From Anaerostipes hadrus ATCC 29173 = JCM 17467 (GTDB taxonomy: Bacteria > Bacillota > Clostridia > Lachnospirales > Lachnospiraceae): DNA of 64,000 nucleotides. Every line of letters starts with the position of its first letter. Position 1 is the first letter of the stretch. A program made the translations under genes and the position numbers. The stretch is from contig NZ_AP028031.1 in the NCBI RefSeq assembly GCF_030296915.1, positions 1,483,501 through 1,547,500 on the forward strand. Direction: 5' to 3'. This document shows, piece by piece, positions 27,168 through 35,661 of this stretch. The notes beneath the pieces are model-generated. The model had not been told where the DNA came from. It worked only from the letters and a program-made list of their open reading frames with translations, and did no database searches.

Positions 27168-30100
27168 TTATTTAGACTTTTTTACTCTGCGGAATCTCTT
27201 ATAACATGCAAAGATAAGACCAGCAGCGGAAATCCCCATCATGGCGAATAATGCGGCAAATGGCGTATTGTCACCTGTCTTTGGTGATGTGCTTGCCTTA
27301 GTTGGTGTGCTAGGTTCATCTGGTGTGGTAGGGGATTCTGGTTTCTCTTTGATTGTTACAGTCTGCCCCTCATCTTTGATGTCCTTATGTTCAGCCACTT
27401 TGATAGGCTCGTCTGGATTGGTTACGTCATATAATTCTTCAAAAGTAACAAGCTCCTTACCTGCAAGCTCACTGGCATTGAATGTAAATTCAATCTGAAC
27501 TTCCATCTTCGTGTCAGTAGCGGTAAAAGTAAGGTCATTTTCCACACGTTTACCATTCGCCAGAAGTTCAGCATTTTCAGACTTCACCATTTCCCAACCT
27601 TTAAGAGTGTATTTCACGCCTTTTTCCAAACCGTCTAAAGTGACCGTATCAACGATAGTTACTTTGTCGTCTACTTCAATCGTCTTTTCACCTGTTGCCT
27701 TATCGGTAGCGATTGTGTGCATAGTGATGATACGTTCCGTAATCGTCACTGTTTGCCCTTCGTCCTCAATGTCCTTGTGTTCTGCCACCTTTGTAGGCTC
27801 GTCTGGATTGGATAAATCGTATAATTCCTCGAATGTTACTAGGTCTTTTCCTGCAAGCTCACTGGCATTGAATGTAAAGGCAATCTGGACTTCCATGCTA
27901 GAATCTTTTGCAGTAAAGGTATAGTCACTTTCTACAGGTTCACCGCCAATCAAAAGCTGTGCGTTTTCAGACTTCACCATCTGCCAGCCTTTGAGCTGAT
28001 AGGTTGTACCTTTTTCCAAGCCATCTAAAGTGACCGTATCAATGACAGTTACCTCTTTACCAGCAACAATCATCTTTTCACCTGTGGCTTTGTCGACAGC
28101 GTTGGTATGAATTTCAATCACTCGTTCTTCGATAGTCACGGTCTGCCCCTCATCCTCAATGTCCTTGTGTTCTGCCACTTTGATAGGCTCGTCTGGATTG
28201 GATAAGTCGTACAATTCCTCGAATGTCACAAGGTCTTTTCCGCCAAGAGCAGAAGCATTGAACGTATAGGAAACCTCAACTTCCATTTCTGATTTTTTCG
28301 CAGTGAATGTGTAATTACTTTCCACAGGTTGACCGTCAATCAAAAGCTGTGCGTTTTCAGACTTCACCATTTGCCAGCCTTTCAACTGATATTTTGTGCC
28401 TTTTGTCAAACCATCTAAAGTCACAGTATCAACGATAGTCACGTTCTTTCCAGCAACGATTGATTTTTCACCTGTCACCTTATCTGTGGCAGTCGTATGG
28501 ATAGTGATTTCTGGCTCGTATTCATCTGTAAGCGTACCTAAATCCACGACTACTTTATTTCTTGACACCACTACATCAAATGCCGGAATTAGCGTCATTC
28601 CCTTGTTGGAATCGCAGCGTAATTCTTCGATTGTGTAAGTATCATAGAGCAATGCACCTTTGCTGTCGTCTGGTGTGGAAGTACCGAACCAGATACCGTC
28701 CTCACTGGTCTTTCCGGCGTTGGTATTCTGCTTATGAGATACCCAATCAGAGGAAGTGGAAAGCTGACCATTTGCGTCTGTCACAATGATATGGCTCTCA
28801 CCAGTCGTCTTGCCTGTGATCCTAAAGGGAACATTCGCAAGTCGCTTGTGAGTGCCAGCACCGATTTTTACACCCTCAATATCTCCACGCTTAATCTGGT
28901 TGTAGATGGAATGTGCTTCATCTGTTAAATCCACGATTTTTCCATCTTCTGTGATTTCAAATTCAATCGGTTTTGCACCGTCCGTCAAATATCCCTCTGG
29001 GGCGTTGCTTTCCTCAATATGGTATTTTCCGTATGGTAATGTATCGGCGGCAGTTGTAGCGATACCGTCAACGCCAGTATGGATTGTTTTGACGACTTCA
29101 TTCTTGTTGTATAACTTGCCATTTACCAAGACAGCGTTATCATTTAAGGAAATGATTTCAAAGGCAGTATCTTTCAAAGTCGCACCGCCTTGTGCTTTTG
29201 TATCTTTGGTTTCAAGGTCACGTTTCTGGATTTTGACACCGCCACGGATAACCTTGTCTAATACGGAATACTGGTTGCTGCCGCTTAACGCTGCAAGCTC
29301 ACCATCTTCTGTAATCTGTGCCACATAGACACCTTTTATCTGTTCAGAACTTCCGGCAGCCTGCATATAAGCACCCTCCAATAAGTAACCGTTTGGAGCT
29401 GTCTTTTCTTCTACAGTGATAGTACCAAGCGGCAAGCAGATAGTACCATTCTGTGTATAGAAGCTGTCACCCAATACCTTGTAGGAATCGGCTAATCTTG
29501 TGATGTAATGGACTTCATTGTTGCTGTCTTTTTCAGCGATTGTCTTTGTCGTCCATGTGCGTGTTGGTTCTGATGGAAGATTGTCTTTTGTATAGTAACC
29601 GTCATAATACTTCCAGACGAACTCCGCACCCTCTAAAGAAGCGTTACCCTGTGGCGTAGCTTTGGAAATTTCCATATCAATCTTGAAAAGCTCAACCAAA
29701 GTGTCAGTGACTTTTGGTTTGTCGCTGACTTTTAAAGTCGTAGTTTCATTAACCTTGACCGTCATAGTATAGACGTTCTTATCTAACTGGAATCCCTTTG
29801 GAGCTTTCGTTTCTTTCACATAGTATGTCGCAGCTCTTAATTCCACAGTGTCCGTATTACCATTGGCATTTGTCGTAAGTATGGCAACAGATTTCGTGCA
29901 GCCTTTATCAGAATAGACACCATAAGTCGCACCAGAGAGAGAATAGCAGTCATTCCCGTTTGTGACTGTGGTATTACTGGAAGATTTCTGAATCTTGCCA
30001 TTGCCGACAGCCAGCTCTGCGAAGAACTGTCCTAAATCCTGCCCCTCACCAGTGTAGATATAACCGTAACAGTCATAGCGTCCTTTATTTTCTCTTACAA

Positions 30101-30602
30101 AGGCTTTCGCTCCGGCGAATACTTCATCTTGCACGGATTTTGAGATTTCATCATAGGAAGCTCGTACATTGTCACAGCTCCACCCAAGATGGACGCTCAA
30201 TCTCTGCCAGACTACAAGCTGTCTTAAAAGGTAGGCGTGCTGGCTGCTCAATCCTGTATGGCTTTTCGTGTACTGTTTGACGTATTCAAGAGATAAAGCA
30301 ACGTCCTCTATCTGGTCAGCAGTCATGCGTGTACTTGCGTCACTTCTGGTCTTATATCCATTCTTAAAGCCTGTGTTGATGTCGATACAATAAGCGTCCT
30401 CGCCCTCAACGGTCATATGCCCCTCATTAAATGTAGAGCCGATAGAACCATCATTCATTACTTTCTCAACAATGCCGACACGTTCCTCCGATTCTGTCCA
30501 GTATTGTGTTTCCGCAGCATGGACAGCAGTTGTGGGTAGAGCAGTAAAGACGGTTGCGAGAGTAAGAACACCTGTAAGCAATCGTTTCAATATCTTATTC
30601 AT
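27168..30602 (-). CDS. Sortase-anchored surface adhesin with thioester-like domain and VaFE repeats
   Basis: 1144 residues. A signal peptide (about 1-29) is followed by a thioester-type domain (about 30-215) with the cysteine in AYCIDINTGF and a glutamine-containing segment LLRQLVVWQRL. Next come Cna_B/SpaA-like domains (about 220-640). Three tandem VaFE (Thr-Gln ester bond) repeats of about 118 residues follow, each ending VTFEELYD...AEHKDI.DEGQTV. The tail has SPKTGD, a membrane helix and a basic end, a sortase signal. Internal ester/isopeptide bonds give pilus-like stability. It lies at the ICE end opposite the recombinase and may aid mating contact or host binding. Confidence 0.9.
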   Translation of the reverse strand: MNKILKRLLTGVLTLATVFTALPTTAVHAAETQYWTESEERVGIVEKVMNDGSIGSTFNEGHMTVEGEDAYCIDINTGFKNGYKTRSDASTRMTADQIEDVALSLEYVKQYTKSHTGLSSQHAYLLRQLVVWQRLSVHLGWSCDNVRASYDEISKSVQDEVFAGAKAFVRENKGRYDCYGYIYTGEGQDLGQFFAELAVGNGKIQKSSSNTTVTNGNDCYSLSGATYGVYSDKGCTKSVAILTTNANGNTDTVELRAATYYVKETKAPKGFQLDKNVYTMTVKVNETTTLKVSDKPKVTDTLVELFKIDMEISKATPQGNASLEGAEFVWKYYDGYYTKDNLPSEPTRTWTTKTIAEKDSNNEVHYITRLADSYKVLGDSFYTQNGTICLPLGTITVEEKTAPNGYLLEGAYMQAAGSSEQIKGVYVAQITEDGELAALSGSNQYSVLDKVIRGGVKIQKRDLETKDTKAQGGATLKDTAFEIISLNDNAVLVNGKLYNKNEVVKTIHTGVDGIATTAADTLPYGKYHIEESNAPEGYLTDGAKPIEFEITEDGKIVDLTDEAHSIYNQIKRGDIEGVKIGAGTHKRLANVPFRITGKTTGESHIIVTDANGQLSTSSDWVSHKQNTNAGKTSEDGIWFGTSTPDDSKGALLYDTYTIEELRCDSNKGMTLIPAFDVVVSRNKVVVDLGTLTDEYEPEITIHTTATDKVTGEKSIVAGKNVTIVDTVTLDGLTKGTKYQLKGWQMVKSENAQLLIDGQPVESNYTFTAKKSEMEVEVSYTFNASALGGKDLVTFEELYDLSNPDEPIKVAEHKDIEDEGQTVTIEERVIEIHTNAVDKATGEKMIVAGKEVTVIDTVTLDGLEKGTTYQLKGWQMVKSENAQLLIGGEPVESDYTFTAKDSSMEVQIAFTFNASELAGKDLVTFEELYDLSNPDEPTKVAEHKDIEDEGQTVTITERIITMHTIATDKATGEKTIEVDDKVTIVDTVTLDGLEKGVKYTLKGWEMVKSENAELLANGKRVENDLTFTATDTKMEVQIEFTFNASELAGKELVTFEELYDVTNPDEPIKVAEHKDIKDEGQTVTIKEKPESPTTPDEPSTPTKASTSPKTGDNTPFAALFAMMGISAAGLIFACYKRFRRVKKSK

Positions 30603-30668
30603 TTTTTGATTCTCCTTTCATTTGGGTAAAAAAATAGACGCTCATTTCTGAACGTCTGGAAATAAAAA

Positions 30669-30694
30669 AGGAATACCGTTTTTCAAGTATTCCT
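30669..30694 (-). terminator. Terminator between fic 5' fragment and the adhesin gene
   Basis: Minus-strand AGGAATAC and GTATTCCT arms form a hairpin followed by TTTTTATTT. It lies inside the ICE end and would stop transcripts entering from the interrupted fic gene. Confidence 0.7.
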
Positions 30695-30747
30695 AATTCT
30701 ATATGTTATTTAACTGTATTTATGTGATATGAAGTTGTTTGCTGCTG

Positions 30748-31326
30748 TTATGCCGCTATTTGTTGTTGGTATCTCAATGGTACATTACCATCCTGAAATG
30801 GGTGAATATTCTCAAACTGTGCATGAAATTTAGCAATATCGTATAATGTAATTTTCTCTGCGTTATGATACTTTTCTAATAACTGATGAATCTTTTCTGG
30901 AACCTCTTGTGGCAATGCTGTCTGGATATCACTGACTCTGTTTGCACGCTTTTTCCACCCACCAATTGCATATCCAATTGCTCGATCTTCAAAAACACCT
31001 TCCTTTAAATTTTTATGCATATTTTTTATGATATCTTCTGACAAAGGTTTTTCCATACATTTCATTACATAATTAAACATTTTGAAATGACCATTCATTT
31101 CTTCTATATCTTTTGTTCGAAAAATCATGTCTGGATCATCCACATATAAAGTTCCTGTTTCAAACATACTTGCTGTCTGTTTCTCTGTTAAGGTACTTCC
31201 TTCAATTCGATTGGAATTATACGCCATACTCCTCTGTGTATAACCGTATACTCCGCTTCGATCCTGTTTTTTAAATTCTATTTGCAGTCTGTCTTTTAAT
31301 CGTTTCATATATGTTTCATTTTCCAT
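30748..31326 (-). pseudogene. fic gene, 5' fragment right of the ICE
   Basis: 192 codons, of which the first 180 belong to Fic and the last 12 (from NVPLRY) are ICE sequence up to a stop at 30748. It has the class II/III Fic features: an early inhibitory-helix-like segment SNRIEGSTLT and the start of the catalytic motif, FENIHPFQDG. The motif is cut after DG, so the ATP-binding GNGRxxR part is missing. ATG at 31326; the gene follows a small AAA ATPase by 68 bases on the same strand. Confidence 0.9.
30788..30792 (-). other. ICE attachment site, adhesin end (core GATGG)
   Basis: The minus strand reads CAGGATGGTAATGTACC. GATGG is shared with the other junction; TAATG onward is element sequence, and CACCCATTTCAG before it is fic. 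Confidence 0.8.
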
Positions 31327-31394
31327 GATTTTATCTCACCTCTTTTATTTAATCTGTTATTTTTAAGTATAGCATGAATTATGAATTTCTACAT

Positions 31395-32105
31395 CTATTC
31401 TTTTAGAAGTCTATCCAATAATACTTCCCGATTATTTATAAACATCTCCGTAATCTGATAACTTTCCGTCTCCTCATACTCACATAAATGAATCCTACCA
31501 TCATCAAAACAATAAATGTCAGCGTCTGGAATTCCTAGTAAAATCGGTGAATGTGTAACAATAAAGAACTGTGCTCCTTTTCTTGCACATTTATATATCT
31601 CCATTAATAATGTTAATTGTCTTTGTGGTGATAATGCCGCTTCTGGCTCATCAAAAAGATACAATCCATTGGGCTGTAGATTATTTTGTGCTAATGCCAA
31701 GAAACCTTCTCCGTGTGATCTCTCATGATATCTGGCTGAATCTATTCCACCATATTCTTCTTCCTTCGTTGCAACATTATAGAAACTTTCTGCTCTAAGA
31801 AAATATCCCCACTTTTCCTTCCGATATCCTTTTACAATTCTGATGGCATTACATAATTCAGAATGTGTATCATGCGTAGAAAATACATAGTTTTTCGTTC
31901 CGCCTTCTGGATTGAATCCATGAGCTATGGCAATTGCTTCTAATAAGGTGGACTTTCCACTTCCATTTTCTCCAACGAAGAAATTGATTGAATTTTTAAA
32001 TTCTAGCCTTTCAATATTTTTTAATGCTTCTATTTGTTTTAGATAACTGTCATCATCTATTTTATTCCAGTCAAATATTACGCCTTGTATAAACTGATCA
32101 TTCAT
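31395..32105 (-). CDS. Small ABC/AAA ATPase (AAA_23-like)
   Basis: 236 residues. Walker A GENGSGKSTLLEA lies near residue 46, a signature-like LALAQ segment follows SHGEGF, Walker B is GLYLFDEPEAALSP and the H-loop is FFIVTHSPILLG. It is a stand-alone SMC/RecF-like ATPase without membrane or coiled-coil parts. These are found with nucleases or toxins but also alone. It lies 68 bases before fic in the same direction, so before the ICE came the order was ATPase, Fic, AAA-AIM24, perhaps one operon. Confidence 0.85.
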   Translation of the reverse strand: MNDQFIQGVIFDWNKIDDDSYLKQIEALKNIERLEFKNSINFFVGENGSGKSTLLEAIAIAHGFNPEGGTKNYVFSTHDTHSELCNAIRIVKGYRKEKWGYFLRAESFYNVATKEEEYGGIDSARYHERSHGEGFLALAQNNLQPNGLYLFDEPEAALSPQRQLTLLMEIYKCARKGAQFFIVTHSPILLGIPDADIYCFDDGRIHLCEYEETESYQITEMFINNREVLLDRLLKE

Positions 32106-32163
32106 TGGATTTTCCTTTCTATCATGATAAGCTTCTTCCTAATCCTTTTATATTTTATCAAAA

Positions 32164-32203
32164 AAAGATATGACACGAAACTGTCTTTTCATATCATATC
32201 TTT
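32164..32203 (-). terminator. Terminator after the permease-dehydrogenase fusion gene
   Basis: Minus-strand AAAGATATGA and TCATATCTTT arms followed by a further T run, 60 bases past the stop at 32263. Confidence 0.75.
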
Positions 32204-32262
32204 CATATTTCTTATATTTTCATTTTTCTACATACTCAATAGCCTATAGATAATAAACTATC

Positions 32263-34908
32263 CTACATTGCTTTCCTGTATATCTCAGCAATTTCTTCCT
32301 GTGTAAATACAACCGGATTGTTCTGAATACTTGCCGCAGATACTTTCATACAGTTCTCTGCCATCCAAGGAATATCTTCTTCGGATAATCCAAGGTCAGA
32401 TAGTGTACAAGCAAGGTCGATATCTTTTAACAGACTTCTTAATTTACCAGCAAGATCTTCTGCGGTAACCCCGCCAAAGATTCTTGCAATCTTAGCAAAT
32501 TTGAAGTGGTTTCCTTTATGGGATGCTTCTACGATCACTGGTGTTAATGCTGCAAGTCCCTGTCCGTGGACGATATCTTTTAGTCCGCTGGCTGGATGTT
32601 CCATTCCATGTGCCAGGGTGACACCTGCTGTATTGATAACCATTCCACCAATCGTTGATGCCAGAGTGATCTTCTCCCATGCTTCTTTGCCGCCTTCACC
32701 TTTATATACTTTGACAAGGTTTCCTGCGATCAGTTCCATCGCGTATAAACTTAGAGCATCTGTAAATGGCTGTGCGATCTTTGACGTGTATGCTTCCATG
32801 CAGTGACATAATGCATCGAATCCGACAGATGCAAGTACATGTTTTGGCATTGTCATCATGCATTCTGGATCAACAATGGATACTTTTGCAACGATCGCAT
32901 TGCAACGTAAGGATTTCTTGTCTCCATTTTCCGGATTTGTAAGAACTGCAAATCCATTTCCTTCTGATCCTGTTCCACATGTTGTAGGAATTAAGATCAA
33001 TGGTAATGCTTTATCACTTTGTAATCTGTTATAAATGTAATCGTTGATATCTCCGTCATTGATACTTAAGAATGCGATTGCTTTTGCACAGTCCATGATG
33101 CTTCCGCCACCGATCGCTACGACAACGTCACATCCATTTGCCTTGGCAAAATCAGCGCCTTCCATCGCCGTTGTTGTTAATGGATTCTGTGCGACTTTAT
33201 CAAATAATACATGATCAATTCCTGCTTTAGACAGGCTGTTTGCTACTTTATCATATAAACCGGATTTCTTTGCACTGCTTCTTCCAGTTACAATCAGTGC
33301 TTTCTTACCATATGGTTTTGTAAGCTCTCCTGTTTCTAAGACTTTACCGCTTCCAAATGCAATATTAACTGGAAGGAAGTAGTTAAAGTTAATTGCTGGC
33401 TGTACTTCTACTACATTTCCGGTAGCATTGACAGCTCCAAGTGCTTCTTCGAAAGTATGATCTTCTTCCACTGTTTCTTCTTCATCAACGGCAACATCGA
33501 TGTGAGATCCAAATTTTTCTTTGTATTTTAATTTACATACAATGAAGAAGATAATTCCAAGAACAGCCCATCCACCAGCCATTGCCCATTCTTGTGGTAC
33601 AAGGTTTGACCCTGATCCTGGGATAATATACATCGCGACCATAAATCCTGACATTAAGACTGCCAATACACCAACAATCTTATAATGTTTTACTTTGTAT
33701 GGACGTGCCATTTCTGGTGCTTTCTTTCTTAAGATGATGAAAGATAAGGAAACCATACAGTATGCAAGACAGCATCCAAAGTTACCTGCATCGACGATCC
33801 ATACTAACATTTTACGTCCAAATAATGGAGCTAATATGGATAATCCACCGATCAAGTATAATGCATTCACTGGTGTTTTGTGTGTTTTATGTAATTTATG
33901 GAAAGTTCTTGGAATCATATAAGATTCAGCCATGGAATACATTGCACGGCTACCACCAATTAAAAAGGAGTTCCAACTTGTAACGATTCCACACATACCA
34001 CCGACGATCAATACTTTTGACATGATACTGCTGTGGAATGCTTTTGCCATTGCATCAGCTGTAACAAGTCCTGATCCTGCCTGTGAAGATGAAATATCAG
34101 ATGGACTCATAACATAACCAACACCTAAGATGATCAGCGCATAAAATGCAACTGCTAGTACGATAGATAAGATCATGATCATACCGATTTTTTTTAGCGG
34201 CACATTGATCTCTTCTGCTGCCTGTGGGATAACATCAAATCCAATAAAGAAGAATGGTGTCATAACCGCAACACTCATGATCGCTTTCATAGTAGTTGAC
34301 GCACTATCTCCTGCAAATAATTGTGGTGTTAAATTGCTGGCATCTCCACTGACTACAGATGCTACGATCAGAAGGATTCCAACTCCACCGATGATCACTG
34401 TTAAAACTGTCTGTAAAGTTGCAGCTGTCTTCGCACCTTTGATATTGATAAATGTGATAAAGAATGCTACGATCATCGCAACTGCAAGCCATGATGCATA
34501 AATATCAAATCCTGCAACAGTATACAGATATCCTTTTAAGAATCCAGGATAAATATAAGTGATAATTGTAGGAAGTGCACATGCTTCAAAACATACAACA
34601 CTGACATATCCTAAAATGATCGCCCACGTACAGATAAATGAACCAACCGGTCCCATTGCCTTGTAACTAAATACATGTTCTCCTCCACACTGTGGCATTG
34701 CTGCAGTAAGTTCTGCATAAGTAAGTCCTACAAAGAATACCATGATACCACCGATCGCAAAACCGATGACAGCTCCTAAAACTCCACCTCGACCGATCCA
34801 GTCTCCAGTTGAAACAACCCATCCCCAACCGATCATAGCGCCAAATGCAATGACAAGAATGTCCCATGCACTAAATACTTTGTCAAATTCTGATTTTTTC
34901 TTTTCCAT
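32263..34908 (-). CDS. Fusion of an APC-family amino-acid permease with an iron-containing alcohol dehydrogenase
   Basis: 881 residues in one uninterrupted frame. Residues 1 to about 460 have twelve or more membrane helices and the APC-superfamily start (FSAWDILVIAFGAMIGWGW). An acidic linker (DVAVDEEETVEEDHTFEE) follows. From about 505 onward it is a type III Fe-ADH: GGGSIMDCAKAIA for NAD(P), and the metal ligands in FDALCHCMEAY and AHGMEHPASG...VHGQ. Both halves are full length. Family knowledge suggests uptake of an amine or amino acid and reduction of the aldehyde made from it. The aminotransferase nearby supports this; the actual substrate (for example 4-aminobutyrate) is inference. Confidence 0.9.
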   Translation of the reverse strand: MEKKKSEFDKVFSAWDILVIAFGAMIGWGWVVSTGDWIGRGGVLGAVIGFAIGGIMVFFVGLTYAELTAAMPQCGGEHVFSYKAMGPVGSFICTWAIILGYVSVVCFEACALPTIITYIYPGFLKGYLYTVAGFDIYASWLAVAMIVAFFITFINIKGAKTAATLQTVLTVIIGGVGILLIVASVVSGDASNLTPQLFAGDSASTTMKAIMSVAVMTPFFFIGFDVIPQAAEEINVPLKKIGMIMILSIVLAVAFYALIILGVGYVMSPSDISSSQAGSGLVTADAMAKAFHSSIMSKVLIVGGMCGIVTSWNSFLIGGSRAMYSMAESYMIPRTFHKLHKTHKTPVNALYLIGGLSILAPLFGRKMLVWIVDAGNFGCCLAYCMVSLSFIILRKKAPEMARPYKVKHYKIVGVLAVLMSGFMVAMYIIPGSGSNLVPQEWAMAGGWAVLGIIFFIVCKLKYKEKFGSHIDVAVDEEETVEEDHTFEEALGAVNATGNVVEVQPAINFNYFLPVNIAFGSGKVLETGELTKPYGKKALIVTGRSSAKKSGLYDKVANSLSKAGIDHVLFDKVAQNPLTTTAMEGADFAKANGCDVVVAIGGGSIMDCAKAIAFLSINDGDINDYIYNRLQSDKALPLILIPTTCGTGSEGNGFAVLTNPENGDKKSLRCNAIVAKVSIVDPECMMTMPKHVLASVGFDALCHCMEAYTSKIAQPFTDALSLYAMELIAGNLVKVYKGEGGKEAWEKITLASTIGGMVINTAGVTLAHGMEHPASGLKDIVHGQGLAALTPVIVEASHKGNHFKFAKIARIFGGVTAEDLAGKLRSLLKDIDLACTLSDLGLSEEDIPWMAENCMKVSAASIQNNPVVFTQEEIAEIYRKAM

Positions 34909-34959
34909 TATATATCATTCCTTTCTTGCTTCACATTCTGTTTAAAGTTTCGAAAGAAA

Positions 34960-34995
34960 AAAGGCGCTAAAAGATCCTTATCTCTTAACGCCTTT
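34960..34995 (-). terminator. Terminator between the cytidylate-kinase-like gene and the fusion gene
   Basis: Minus-strand AAAGGCG and CGCCTTT arms, extended inward by TTAAGAGAT/ATCTTTTA pairing, then TTTTTTC. The fusion gene may therefore have its own promoter or depend on read-through. Confidence 0.75.
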
Positions 34996-35019
34996 GTTAG
35001 AATGTAAATGTATTTTATT

Positions 35020-35616
35020 TTAATTTTCAAATCGCAGATCAATCAACTGCATGATATATTTTGCTGTTTTTTCAAGTCCAAGAATACTAGAATCGATCAT
35101 CATATGTCTGGTACGACAATCTCTCATATCAGAGCTTGTCATATATTCATATCTTGACTTCAACATCCCATCATTATATTTTACAAGTTTTTGTGCTTCT
35201 TTTTGTGATACACCTTTTTGCTCCATGATATGTTTCACTTTATATTCTTCTGGTGCATATACAAAGATATTTAAGCAGTCATCCCTGTCTTTTAATATAT
35301 AGTTACTACATCTTCCGATAATGACACAAGATGATTTTGCCGCCAGTTTATGAATAACCTCAAACTGTGTGTAAATAACACGGTTTGTAAGATTCGCATA
35401 TCTTGGTCCAAAGGTTGTGTCAAATTCATATTTGACATTTTCTTCTCCGGAATCGGCTTTTTCTACCAGATCCCTGTCAACTCCAAGTTTCTCTACGACC
35501 TGATCTACTAAATCTCTGTCGTAAAATGGAATTCCAAGTGATTCGGCAACCATCTTTCCAATGTCCGGACCACCACTTCCGTATTCACATCCGATATTTA
35601 TGATAAAATGTTTCAT
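35020..35616 (-). CDS. Cytidylate-kinase-like family protein
   Basis: 198 residues of the cytidylate-kinase-like family common in Clostridia. It starts with the modified P-loop GCEYGSGGPDIGK and has FYDRDLVDQV and the lid-like CVIIGRCSNYIL segment. It differs from true Cmk and is often next to transport or catabolic genes. Its substrate is not established. It lies 45 bases after the aminotransferase gene and is probably cotranscribed with it. Confidence 0.85.
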   Translation of the reverse strand: MKHFIINIGCEYGSGGPDIGKMVAESLGIPFYDRDLVDQVVEKLGVDRDLVEKADSGEENVKYEFDTTFGPRYANLTNRVIYTQFEVIHKLAAKSSCVIIGRCSNYILKDRDDCLNIFVYAPEEYKVKHIMEQKGVSQKEAQKLVKYNDGMLKSRYEYMTSSDMRDCRTRHMMIDSSILGLEKTAKYIMQLIDLRFEN

Positions 35617-35661
35617 TTACATTCCTCCCTGATATTTTGATCTTTTTTCAAAGATATTATT

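Larger units (their letters stand above)
4087..30792. mobile_element. Tn916/Tn5397-family integrative conjugative element, about 26.7 kb, inserted in fic
   Basis: Boundaries are set by the direct GATGG core (minus strand) at 4087-4091 and 30788-30792, where the two fic halves meet. One core plus the element is 26,701 bases. Content in order from the recombinase end: serine recombinase, TnpW-like small frame, metallophosphoesterase, orf8, orf7, orf9-type repressor, metal/siderophore-type cargo, then Tn916 orf13 to orf23 equivalents and a surface adhesin. All conjugation functions (relaxase, coupling protein, VirB4-type ATPase, NlpC/P60 hydrolase, TcpC, TcpD, TcpE) look intact. The serine recombinase in place of Int/Xis resembles Tn5397; no tet(M) or other resistance gene is present. 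Confidence 0.92.

Noticed and set aside
27480..28440. Long direct repeats as a mobile or CRISPR-like structure
   Set aside because: They are the coding sequence of the tandem VaFE domains.
4087..30792. A tet(M) or other antibiotic resistance gene in the ICE
   Set aside because: All frames between orf9 and orf13 are accounted for by the AraC/ABC/DtxR module; none matches a resistance family.
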